This document shows, in pieces, positions 8,922 through 16,286 of a stretch of 37,815 nt of DNA. The stretch comes from DAOVFN01 sp964484305 (GTDB lineage Archaea > Aenigmatarchaeota > Aenigmatarchaeia > QMZP01): the NCBI GenBank assembly GCA_964484305.1, contig CAZAEI010000010.1, positions 1 through 37,815 of the forward strand, read 5' to 3'. How positions within the stretch are numbered: position 1 is the stretch's first letter; the number at the start of each line of letters is the position of its first letter. The notes below the pieces were generated by a model, which worked only from the letters and a program-made list of their open reading frames with translations, was not told the origin of the DNA and searched no databases. The position numbers and the translations under genes are program-made.

Positions 8922-10091
8922 ATGGAAAATAAATATGTGGGGGGAATCAGCGCCAACGTGCTCCTGCTCGGCATTGTCAGCTTTCTTAATGATTTAAGCA
9001 GCGAGATGATAATGCCGATACTGCCGATGTTTATTGCCTCCCTGGGCGGAACCGGCCTCATTATCGGACTAATTGGCGGGCTGAGGGAGAGCATATCAAG
9101 CCTGCTGAAGGTTGTCTGCGGGTACTGGTCTGACAAAACAGGAAAGAGAAAGGTATTCGTCTCCTCTGGCTATCTGACCTCGGCTGCCTTCAGGCTGCTG
9201 CTCTCCTTCTCAAGGGCATGGCAGCACATACTTGTTTTTTCCTCTCTTGAAAGGGTGGGAAAGGGCCTGAGGACAGCCCCCAGGGACGCAATCATAGCGG
9301 ATTCCATGCCAAGGGAGAGGGGTAGGGGGTTTGGAGTGCACAGGACCCTCGACACCTCTGGGGCAATCCTGGGTTCAGTGGTTGTCTTCATTCTGTTCTG
9401 GTTCCTGGGATTCGGTTTCAATTCAATAATATTCGTTGCCGCGATTCTAGCATTCCTTTCCCTTATTCCGTTGCGCTCCGTGAAGGAGGGAAAAAGAAAA
9501 CCTCAGGACGTAGCCTTCAGGATAGGCCTTAAAACCCTTCCTGGACACCTCAGGCTGTTCATCATAATCTCCAGTGTGTTTGCGCTGGGAAACTTCAGTT
9601 ACATGTTTTTCATTCTCAGGACACAGGGATTGTTCACAGGCAGTCTCTCGATAGGCGTGCCCATTCTTCTGTACGTCCTGTTCAATGTCTTCTATGCCAT
9701 ATTCGCCATTCCCTTTGGCAGCCTTTCTGACAGAATAGGAAGAAAAAAGGTCATAATATCCGGCTATCTTCTGTTTTCTCTGACATCGCTTGGTTTCGCA
9801 CTCTTCAATTCACTGACAGCGTTTATAGTCTTGTTCATCCTCTACGGAATGGTCTATGCAATGATTGACGGGAACCAGAGGGCCTTTGTGTCTGACCTGT
9901 CGTCAAGAGAATTGAGGGCAACTGCCCTCGGAACCTTCCACACTGCAACAGGCCTGGTGGCCCTGCCTGCCAGCCTGATAGCCGGTTTGCTGTGGCAAGT
10001 CACCCCTGATATAGCCTTTATTTACGGCAGCGCGGCCAGCCTCATCTCGGTTGCCTTGTTTGTTGTCTTCAGAAACCGCTTCAGGGATTGA
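8922..10091 (+). CDS. MFS transporter
   Basis: 389 aa, about 12 predicted membrane helices, the usual MFS size. The motif A-like loop GYWSDKTGKRK follows helix 2 (residues about 67-77), with an equivalent GSLSDRIGRKK in the second half, which supports the two-fold repeat. ERVGKGLRTAPRDAIIADS is typical of a broad prokaryotic MFS clade often annotated only as 'MFS transporter'. The substrate cannot be read from the sequence. The gene stands alone on the plus strand and converges on the permease fragment at 10118. Confidence 0.9.
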   Translation: MENKYVGGISANVLLLGIVSFLNDLSSEMIMPILPMFIASLGGTGLIIGLIGGLRESISSLLKVVCGYWSDKTGKRKVFVSSGYLTSAAFRLLLSFSRAWQHILVFSSLERVGKGLRTAPRDAIIADSMPRERGRGFGVHRTLDTSGAILGSVVVFILFWFLGFGFNSIIFVAAILAFLSLIPLRSVKEGKRKPQDVAFRIGLKTLPGHLRLFIIISSVFALGNFSYMFFILRTQGLFTGSLSIGVPILLYVLFNVFYAIFAIPFGSLSDRIGRKKVIISGYLLFSLTSLGFALFNSLTAFIVLFILYGMVYAMIDGNQRAFVSDLSSRELRATALGTFHTATGLVALPASLIAGLLWQVTPDIAFIYGSAASLISVALFVVFRNRFRD

Positions 10092-10117
10092 GGATGAACT
10101 CCATTATGTTGGTTTGT

Positions 10118-10317
10118 TTATTCGTACCTCAACGCCTCCACCGGGTCTATCATGGCAGCCTTCCTGGCCGGGTAGAGGCCGCCCGCAATCCCGAGGAACA
10201 GGGCGAAGCCCAGGCCGGTGAGGGCCAGGTTGGGGGTGACCGTGGCCGTTATCGCACCGCCCCCAATAACATTGCCGATTATCAGGGCGCCCAGCAGGCC
10301 GATGCCGCCCAGGCCGT
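10118..10317 (-). pseudogene. 3' fragment of a MacB/FtsX-type permease
   Basis: The minus strand encodes the last 66 or so residues of the permease family found at 11519, 16287 and 23859: GLLGALIIGNVIGGGAITAT through GGLYPARKAAMIDPVEALRY and a stop. It is almost identical at the DNA level to the 3' end of 11519-12643, with a short internal deletion near the end of homology. Homology stops abruptly at about 10317, next to the promoter of the following gene. The remnant suggests recombination between paralogues. Confidence 0.9.
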
Positions 10318-10335
10318 CAATTTGGAAAAGAAAAC

Positions 10336-10345
10336 TATTTAAATA
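10336..10345 (+). promoter_or_regulatory. TATA box of the wHTH-MNT/HEPN operon
   Basis: tatttaaata, about 40 bp before the ATG at 10384. It lies directly next to two inverted repeats that probably form the operator. Confidence 0.6.
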
Positions 10346-10347
10346 TG

Positions 10348-10385
10348 TTATTCAAATAATTGAATAATTATTCAGAAATCTGAAT
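10348..10385. promoter_or_regulatory. Paired inverted repeats, candidate operator
   Basis: Repeat 1 is ttattcaa-ataa-ttgaataa (10348-10367, 8-bp arms). Repeat 2 is attcag-aaat-ctgaat (10370-10385, 6-bp arms) and overlaps the start codon. The centres are about 20 bp apart, near two helical turns. Inference: the wHTH protein encoded just downstream binds here and represses its own operon. Confidence 0.55.
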
Positions 10386-10986
10386 GCCTATGATCCAAAA
10401 GAATGTGCACGGGATTATGAATTTTCTTGTAAGGAACAGGGGAAGGTTCAATATAAATGAGATTGCAAGACATACGAACATAAGCGTCGGGGGGACATAT
10501 AATGCTCTTAAAAATCTGAAAGAGAAGGGCGTACTAAAGAAGGATGTGCTCGGGAATGCTGTTTTCTATTATATAAATCTGGAAAATGATGAGGCCCAGA
10601 AGCTCTCTGAACTTGTGCTGATTGAGAACAGGGAAAAAACCTTAAAATCAATACCATTGGCTGATATATATGCAAATGAGATAATCAAGTGGAAGGGATT
10701 TGCAAAAACATGCATCATCTTTGGTTCCATACTAAAAACCGAGAAGCCAAGAGATATCGATGTCCTTTTTGTTGCTGAGAAAGAAAAAATAAAAGAGCTA
10801 AGAAGGCTCTGCCTGGCTCTTTCCAGAAGGAGGAACAAAACAATAAGCCCACTCTTCATGACATCAAGGGATTTCAAGAAAAACGTAAAAGGGGGAGATG
10901 AGGTTATTGCTGATATAATAAAGACTGGTATAATCCTTTGGGGAGAGTCGGTTATTTTTAGGGTGATGAAGAATGAACAGGGTTGA
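10384..10986 (+). CDS. wHTH-MNT nucleotidyltransferase (antitoxin-like)
   Basis: 200 aa. Residues about 5-65 form a winged helix (FNINEIARHTNISVGGTYNA). A minimal nucleotidyltransferase domain follows with G114-S115 and D124-x-D126 (FGSILKTEKPRDIDVLFV), the GS...DxD signature of MNT proteins. In studied MNT/HEPN systems the nucleotidyltransferase neutralises a HEPN RNase, in some cases by AMPylation. The next gene is HEPN-like and overlaps by 14 bp, which supports such a pair. The upstream inverted repeats suggest autoregulation. A second ATG lies two codons in. Toxin-antitoxin function is inferred. Confidence 0.8.
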   Translation: MPMIQKNVHGIMNFLVRNRGRFNINEIARHTNISVGGTYNALKNLKEKGVLKKDVLGNAVFYYINLENDEAQKLSELVLIENREKTLKSIPLADIYANEIIKWKGFAKTCIIFGSILKTEKPRDIDVLFVAEKEKIKELRRLCLALSRRRNKTISPLFMTSRDFKKNVKGGDEVIADIIKTGIILWGESVIFRVMKNEQG

Positions 10987-11467
10987 GAAGAAATTCAGAT
11001 GGTGCCTGAAGAAGGGTGAACAGGGAGGAAAGCATAGAGGACTAAGGAAGATAACACCCAATAAAGAGGAGTCGAACGAATATATAAAAAAGGCTCTTCA
11101 TAACCTGGATGCAATGGTCGATTTCTCAGAAAGGTATTCAGACTGGTCCATATCTGCTGCATTCTATGCGATGTATCACTCGTTGCTTGCGGTTTTATAC
11201 AAGCTTGGCTATGAAAGCAGAAACCAGGAATGCACCATAAACGCAGTTGAATATTTCATTGACAAAGGTATTCTGGATATTGACAAATCCCTCATTGAAA
11301 TGGTAAGGTCAGCCAAAGAGATTGGATTGTGGGATGCCAAAACCCTGAGGGAAGATTTCCAGTACGGGACTGAGACAGAAGCTGAAGAAACCGTATTAAA
11401 GGATTTGATGGATAACGCAAAGGAATTCGTTGAAAGGATTCAGGTTGCCCTCAAAGGTATAGGCTAA
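10973..11467 (+). CDS. HEPN-domain protein (toxin-like partner)
   Basis: 164 aa, helical. The region SAAFYAMYHSLLAVLYKLGY (61-80), followed by ESRNQECTINAVEYF, matches the HEPN core of archaeal MNT/HEPN pairs. The RNase motif R-x4-6-H is only partly visible: R83-N84 is present but the expected His is not (Q-E-C-T follow), so activity is uncertain. The first 30 or so residues are basic and may be a weakly conserved extension. The start overlaps the MNT gene by 14 bp, so translation is probably coupled. Confidence 0.75.
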   Translation: MNRVEKKFRWCLKKGEQGGKHRGLRKITPNKEESNEYIKKALHNLDAMVDFSERYSDWSISAAFYAMYHSLLAVLYKLGYESRNQECTINAVEYFIDKGILDIDKSLIEMVRSAKEIGLWDAKTLREDFQYGTETEAEETVLKDLMDNAKEFVERIQVALKGIG

Positions 11468-11518
11468 GAGAATAAGATGTAATGACATAAGTGTTCCCCA
11501 AACAGATAAAGAGGGTTT

Positions 11519-12643
11519 CTATTCGTACCTCAAAGCCTCCACCGGGTCTATCATGGCAGCCTTCCTGGCCGGGTAGAGGCCGCCCGCAATCCCGAGGAAC
11601 AGGGCGAAGCCCAGGCCGGTGAGGGCCAGGTTGGGGGTGACCGTGGCCGTTATCGCACCGCCCCCGATAACATTGCTGATTATCAGGGCGCCCAGCATGC
11701 CCAGGCCAATGCCGCCCAGGCCGCCTATGAAGCTTATCATGGCAGATTCGGTAAGAATCTGCTGGAGGACCATTCGGTTGGTTGCCCCTATTGCCTTCAT
11801 GACGCCTATCTCCCTGCGCCTTTCCATGACAGCCATTATCATGGTGTTCATTACTCCAAGGCCGCCCACGAAGGCAGCTATGGCGCCGATGCCGAAGGTG
11901 AATATCCTTATCTGGTCAACGATTGTGGAGGCCATCCTGGCCATCTCTGTGGTAGTCAGGGCATCGAACTTGTCGCTGGCGTCCTCGATGTCCTCTGCAA
12001 CCCTCTCGGTGTCCTTGACGTCATAGGGGATCACATAGATTACCTGGAAGGTGTTCTCGCCCGTGACTGCCTGGAGGTCCTCGAGTGGGACTGTCACACC
12101 CATATCAATGTCCTGAATATTGGTCTGCTCAGTGACGCCGACAATCTCGAAGTCGGTTTCCTTTATGGTGAAGTAGTCCCCTGGCTCAAGGTTGTATGTA
12201 TCGGCCACGCTCTTGCCTATAACAGCCACGAAGTTCTCGCCCTCCTCAAGGTTCCTCCCGTTCTCGAACTCGATATTCTCCCCGATGAAGTAATCTGCCT
12301 TGGAGGGCTCTATTCCCATACCCTGCCAGGTAAAGCTCATTGACATATCAAAACCTTCAATATAGGCCAGGATTGGGACAACCTCCTTGACTCCGCTTAG
12401 CCCATTTATGGTTTCCACGTCCTCATCATCGAGCTCTCCCATCATACCGAACATCCCTGCGTCCTTCTCCATGACCGTTATCTTGCCTGCGGTGAGCTCG
12501 AGGCCGCTCTGTACGGCAGCATCCAGGCCCTCGGCTATGGATCCCAGAGCCACGATTGCGCCGATGCCTATGAGGATTCCCAGGGTTGTCAGGATTGTCC
12601 TGGTCCTCTGACGCATTATGTTCTTGAAGGCAATGTCGAACAT
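11519..12643 (-). CDS. MacB/FtsX-type ABC transporter permease, copy 1
   Basis: 374 aa, a usual size. TM1 is at about 15-38 (TILTTLGILIGIGAIVALGS), then a MacB_PCD-like extracellular domain (about 40-235), then three C-terminal helices with the FtsX core VMERRREIGVMKAIGATNRM. The family works with a LolD/MacB-type ATPase in export or mechanotransmission, and no such ATPase is encoded in this window. The first 57 residues are identical in copy 2 (16287-17411), and the extracellular domain is close to copy 3 (23859). A TATA-like element lies at 12668-12680. The substrate is unknown. Confidence 0.9.
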   Translation of the reverse strand: MFDIAFKNIMRQRTRTILTTLGILIGIGAIVALGSIAEGLDAAVQSGLELTAGKITVMEKDAGMFGMMGELDDEDVETINGLSGVKEVVPILAYIEGFDMSMSFTWQGMGIEPSKADYFIGENIEFENGRNLEEGENFVAVIGKSVADTYNLEPGDYFTIKETDFEIVGVTEQTNIQDIDMGVTVPLEDLQAVTGENTFQVIYVIPYDVKDTERVAEDIEDASDKFDALTTTEMARMASTIVDQIRIFTFGIGAIAAFVGGLGVMNTMIMAVMERRREIGVMKAIGATNRMVLQQILTESAMISFIGGLGGIGLGMLGALIISNVIGGGAITATVTPNLALTGLGFALFLGIAGGLYPARKAAMIDPVEALRYE

Positions 12644-12728
12644 GGAACCCCCATTATATTATTGGCAGAATTAAATAAAGGGTTTCAGAACATGCTGCCA
12701 AGCCTCTCGCAGAAAGGGCCTTATTCCC

Positions 12729-12805
12729 TGATAAGGCGCCTACAGCGTTTAACTCCCTGTTCCCTGCTTGTCAGACCCACAAAATTGTTTGAAACAAGGC
12801 TTTAA
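12729..12805 (+). repeat. Intergenic element of about 78 bp, copy C
   Basis: Runs from tgataaggcgcc through gtttaactccctgt to aaggctttaag and aligns with copies A, B and D. It lies between the HEPN gene, whose stop codon it overlaps, and the macB-like copy 1 promoter. It has no doubled 17-bp motif. Confidence 0.7.
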
Positions 12806-13227
12806 GAAGTAATTCTTCTAATCATGTCATCAGCACACGTATCCCAGAACTCAGATATCTCCTTCGCTTCCTCCACCGATATCATGTATCCTCTGTAGTT
12901 TGCGTTGTTCCTTGTCCTGCGGAATCTGTGAAGTTTGTTCAGCTTTACTCTTTCTTTTATATCCATCTCAGTGAGTATCTCCATGCTGACATCGTGGCTC
13001 AATGGCTCGAACCCAAGAGACCACAGCCTGGCATCTCCTATCTGCCTTATGCTTTCATAGAGTTCTCTGAAAACTATCGTGGCTGTCTGGTCGGTTATGG
13101 AAATCTTTCTTATTGTTTCTGCATTTTCCCTTGCGGATTTTATGATGGATTTTATCCTGGGCGAATCCGGATTCCTTGGCTTAAGTCTGCCTTCTCTGAC
13201 AAGATAATCCAACCTAGATTTGTCCAT
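12802..13227 (-). CDS. HEPN-like protein, second MNT/HEPN pair
   Basis: 141 aa, helical. FRRTRNNANYRGYMISVEEA (102-121) resembles the HEPN motif region with R106-N107 and Y111, in place of the canonical R-x4-6-H. This variant is common in HEPN proteins coupled to nucleotidyltransferases. The start overlaps the stop of the upstream wHTH-MNT gene by one base (TAATG), so the two are translationally coupled. Family assignment rests on context and this motif. It is not related in an obvious way to the HEPN at 10973. Confidence 0.7.
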   Translation of the reverse strand: MDKSRLDYLVREGRLKPRNPDSPRIKSIIKSARENAETIRKISITDQTATIVFRELYESIRQIGDARLWSLGFEPLSHDVSMEILTEMDIKERVKLNKLHRFRRTRNNANYRGYMISVEEAKEISEFWDTCADDMIRRITS

Positions 13228-13850
13228 TACTTGCCGACCTCCAGAAAGCCATACAATACAATTCCATTCGCTATATTATTGAAGAGGTTCAGGTCTATTT
13301 TCTTTCTGTTGAATATATGCACCTGCACGTTCCTTTCAATGCCATTCTCAAACTCCCTAATTTCCTTTGAGAACTCATGTTCCTTTTTCTGGTCTGCCAG
13401 CCTTGACAGGGACGTTGTCTTTAATTCTGCATCATCAAAAACCTCGATTGCAATGTCTATGTCAGAGCCCTTCCGGTCTTCCCCCCACCTGAAGCTGCCG
13501 AAGAGAACAACTGCCTTCGGGTTGAACTTGTCTACAATGAAATCAGTTATTGGTGAAGTGATTATTTCTGTGAGGTTGTTAATCATTTTCCAGTTCTTAA
13601 AGACAGGGCTTTCAATATTTGCCTTCACCCGCCAGATTTTTTTACCCAGCTCATCAATAAAAATGAAGCCTCCCTCTTCCATTTCTTTGAGTATGGTACT
13701 AGTCATGCTCTTGGACACTCTCGCGAGTTCTGCAATCTCAGAGAGAGTGAACTCTCTGTATGGGTCTGTATAGAAGACCGAGGCTATTTTTTCTTCACTG
13801 GTTTCTTTATCGAACAGTTGTTCTTTTTTAGAACTATTTGGTCTTTTCAT
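13227..13850 (-). CDS. wHTH-MNT nucleotidyltransferase, second pair
   Basis: 207 aa. A winged helix lies at about 15-80 (FTLSEIAELARVSKSMTSTI), then a nucleotidyltransferase domain with G118-S119 and D130-x-D132 (FGSFRWGEDRKGSDIDIAI). It pairs with the HEPN gene at 12802. Near-palindromes sit at the start (attgtacaat at 13849-13858) and just inside the gene (gaaca-gt-tgttc at 13812-13823), consistent with autoregulation. A TATA-like stretch (TTTATTAG) lies about 30 bp upstream. It shares only domain order with 10384-10986. Confidence 0.8.
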   Translation of the reverse strand: MKRPNSSKKEQLFDKETSEEKIASVFYTDPYREFTLSEIAELARVSKSMTSTILKEMEEGGFIFIDELGKKIWRVKANIESPVFKNWKMINNLTEIITSPITDFIVDKFNPKAVVLFGSFRWGEDRKGSDIDIAIEVFDDAELKTTSLSRLADQKKEHEFSKEIREFENGIERNVQVHIFNRKKIDLNLFNNIANGIVLYGFLEVGK

Positions 13851-13958
13851 TGTACAATTGTTCGATTTCTATACTAATAAAGCTTTCGATGCCTATCAGG
13901 CTGTTCTAAACAAAAAATATCAACACTTTAATATGCGGTAGCGGTTTTTTCGTACACG

Positions 13959-13984
13959 TTTTAGCACGTTTACCTGTGCTAAAA
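13959..13984. other. Perfect 9-bp stem-loop
   Basis: ttttagcac-gtttacct... with arm gtgctaaaa (13976-13984) and an 8-nt loop. It lies between the second MNT gene and element copy A. It could be an operator or an RNA hairpin. It is not followed by a long T tract on either strand. Confidence 0.6.
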
Positions 13985-13996
13985 TGTGTTACTCAT

Positions 13997-14173
13997 TGAT
14001 AAAGCGTCTGGCGGGTTTAACTTCCTGTTTCCTGTAATTCAGGCCCTGATAATTGTTAAAATTAAGGCTTTTAAGCGTTAACCATTAGAGGGGTATTAGA
14101 GACCGCTATCATGCAAGGCATGGCCGACCTGCTCGGATACCAAAACCCCGAAAATCATTAGAGGGGTATTAGA
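13997..14173 (+). repeat. 177-bp intergenic element, copy A
   Basis: Aligns without gaps to copy B (19969-20145). The first part of about 80 bp (tgataaagcgtctggcgggt ... ttaagcg) is shared with copies C and D. The 17-bp motif cattagaggggtattag follows at 14083 and again at 14156, 73 bp apart. The first half of the spacer is conserved with copy B (gaccgctatcatgc), the second half is not. It ends 14 bp before the stop codon of the next minus-strand gene. Confidence 0.85.
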
Positions 14174-14186
14174 AAACACATATGCC

Positions 14187-15212
14187 CTATACAGAGTATG
14201 TCTCGATTAAGCCCGAATTTCCCCTTGACATGAAATAGACGTTCATTTTCCCTTTCTCTGGAGCAAACAGGACTTGGGGTCCAATTTCCCATGTTATCTT
14301 AACATCATCTGGAGCAGGTCCCCTGAAGTTATCTGCATAATGGATGTCTGGACTATCTCTATGATGATGGAAGTATGCAAACAACCTTTTTCCTGGGCCT
14401 GAGAACAGGCTGTCATCAGCAAAGACATGCTCAGAGTCATGCCCATAGACATCTGCAAACAACCTTGTCAGATAGGACTCGAGAGGCTTGGTCATTATCC
14501 CATCTGGCAGCCTTTCGTTATCATCAACAATATGGCCAAATCTTCTCTCAACTTCCTCTTCGGGCATAACAGCATATGCTTTTTGTATTTCGGCCTTGAT
14601 TCGCTCCTTTGAAAGACTATACAAACTGTTGATGGCCTGAGGCTTGCCTCTCCTAAATCCCTTTATCATTCTCTTCAGTTCCTTTCCTGCTTTGTTTGGC
14701 TTGAACTGAACATCAAATACAGGCTCTGTGTAAAATATTAAACCACCCCTTTCTTCCCTGCTTCCCTGCAGCTCGTGGTAGATACCAGGAGCCTTATCAT
14801 GCATCCAGGAAGCGAATTCGTTGACTTTGCCTTCAGAAAACTCTGATGATGCCTGGATTTTCCTGTACTTTCGGAGCCTGTCGCCAATATTCTTTGAATG
14901 TAGTTTCAATGCCCTATAACCATTCCTCAATATCTGCTTTTCAGTGTCAGGAATTCTAAGGTCACCAATCCTCGATTCACAGCCTTCTACCTCTCTCAAA
15001 TAATCGCTTTCGACTTTATCCCAGTCTTCTCCTATCTGGTTTAGTAATGACAAAGAGAACGTATCTGGATTCTGTGAATATTTTATACAGTGTTCCTGTG
15101 CAACAGGAAACTCATTCGGCATTCTCGGTTCTATCTGGCTTCTAACATGAGCAAGCCTGTTTAAGGCCATTCCAAACTTCGCCATGTTCTCCCCGATTTC
15201 TCTCTCGTTCAT
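14187..15212 (-). CDS. Protein of unknown function, second gene of operon
   Basis: About 341 aa from the ATG at 15212, chosen because it forms an ATGA overlap with the upstream gene's stop. An ATG six codons earlier (15230) is possible. I do not recognise the family. The N-terminal half is helical and charged. The C-terminal part holds a His/Asp-rich stretch (VYGHDSEHVFADDSLFSGPG, then LFAYFHHHRDSPDIHYADNF) that could bind metal, then a beta-rich end (ITWEIGPQVLF). There is no signal peptide or membrane helix, so it is probably cytoplasmic. Base composition is more AT-rich than the core genes downstream, which suggests acquired DNA. Confidence 0.75.
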   Translation of the reverse strand: MNEREIGENMAKFGMALNRLAHVRSQIEPRMPNEFPVAQEHCIKYSQNPDTFSLSLLNQIGEDWDKVESDYLREVEGCESRIGDLRIPDTEKQILRNGYRALKLHSKNIGDRLRKYRKIQASSEFSEGKVNEFASWMHDKAPGIYHELQGSREERGGLIFYTEPVFDVQFKPNKAGKELKRMIKGFRRGKPQAINSLYSLSKERIKAEIQKAYAVMPEEEVERRFGHIVDDNERLPDGIMTKPLESYLTRLFADVYGHDSEHVFADDSLFSGPGKRLFAYFHHHRDSPDIHYADNFRGPAPDDVKITWEIGPQVLFAPEKGKMNVYFMSRGNSGLIETYSV

Positions 15213-16240
15213 ACTATCGGCCCCGTGCAATCATTCGCTATATGAAATTCTCTGTATTTGGTTGCAGCCTTCTCATCATAATCCCCTGCATAACTGTGAC
15301 TGAATTCATCAACCCTCGCTTTTTCCACAAGGTCTGGATGATGAGAATATCTCTTCTTGAATCCCTCAAAACATATCTCTGGTGATTCGTCATCAACTTC
15401 ATGAACCCGAGCTCCATAGTCATCGCATATATTGCTTCTAATCATGGAGCGTTTTGTTAACACTACTTTCTTTTTACCGTTCTCTGATAACCATGTCCCA
15501 TAATAGTCAGATACGTGATTCTTCCTTCTTTTTGATTCGAATTTCCCATAACCCCATTCTCTGGCCTCTTGGATGCACCTTGCCATTGATAATACCTGGC
15601 CTTCCTTGTCTGAGAAAGGACCCTCTTTTGGGTAGTTCTCACCATGGAAGATGTTGTAATCACATCCAAAACAAGCCCGTGCCTTCTCACTATCATAGCT
15701 TGAGCAATCCCCCTCAATGCCAATGTTGCATGCGAACTCATCTATATACGAGATGTTGTCCCCAAGTATGCCTCCTCTTTCTTCTAACAAATCTGAAGCT
15801 GTCTTGAGCAAATCAATATCATGGTTCCACCAGAAGTATCCATTTGACTTCCTGCTCCTCGCCATAAAGGGCAAATCCTTATGTGATTCCTTCAATGAAT
15901 CCACATCCTCTGCAATCTGCTGATAATCTCTTATTATATCATGAGGCATCCTGACTTTTCCCTTGTACCTCCAGACCATGTTCCTGACCCTTCTCCATGA
16001 GTCTGCCTCAAGTAGCTCAGCAACGTTCTGTAGGTTCTCTTTGGAAATGCTCCCCAGGGCATGCCTCCTTATCTCTGGCAAGAAATATCCAGGGGTTTTT
16101 GCATCCTGCATCTGCTTAGCAATCATTGCAAAAGGGTTGAGCAGAAAATCATCCTGAATCATACTTTCATCTACAGAATCAGGACTAACCAAACTAATGC
16201 TGGTTGCAGGTATCAGGGATTTTTCGCCACTCATAGGCAT
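15209..16240 (-). CDS. Protein of unknown function, first gene of operon
   Basis: 343 aa. Family not recognised. Soluble and charged, with a cysteine cluster (FACNIGIEGDCSSYDSEKAR followed by ACFGCDYNIFHGE) that could form a zinc site, a WWNHD motif and a C-terminal YSHHPDLVEKARVDEFSHSY. Its stop overlaps the start of the next gene (ATGA), so the two are coupled and probably act together. An AT-rich stretch before the start (TATTACTA) may be its promoter. Position between repeat element A and a macB-like permease marks it as accessory. A defence role is conceivable but nothing in the sequence shows it. Confidence 0.75.
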   Translation of the reverse strand: MPMSGEKSLIPATSISLVSPDSVDESMIQDDFLLNPFAMIAKQMQDAKTPGYFLPEIRRHALGSISKENLQNVAELLEADSWRRVRNMVWRYKGKVRMPHDIIRDYQQIAEDVDSLKESHKDLPFMARSRKSNGYFWWNHDIDLLKTASDLLEERGGILGDNISYIDEFACNIGIEGDCSSYDSEKARACFGCDYNIFHGENYPKEGPFSDKEGQVLSMARCIQEAREWGYGKFESKRRKNHVSDYYGTWLSENGKKKVVLTKRSMIRSNICDDYGARVHEVDDESPEICFEGFKKRYSHHPDLVEKARVDEFSHSYAGDYDEKAATKYREFHIANDCTGPIV

Positions 16241-16286
16241 AATTTGGGAAAGTAGTAATATAAATGTTTCTACTGTTTAGTGATAA

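Noticed and set aside
13997..14173. CRISPR mini-array with leader (also at 19969-20145)
   Set aside because: Only two repeats per site, a shared motif of just 17-22 bp, 'spacers' partly conserved between the two loci, and no cas genes in the window.
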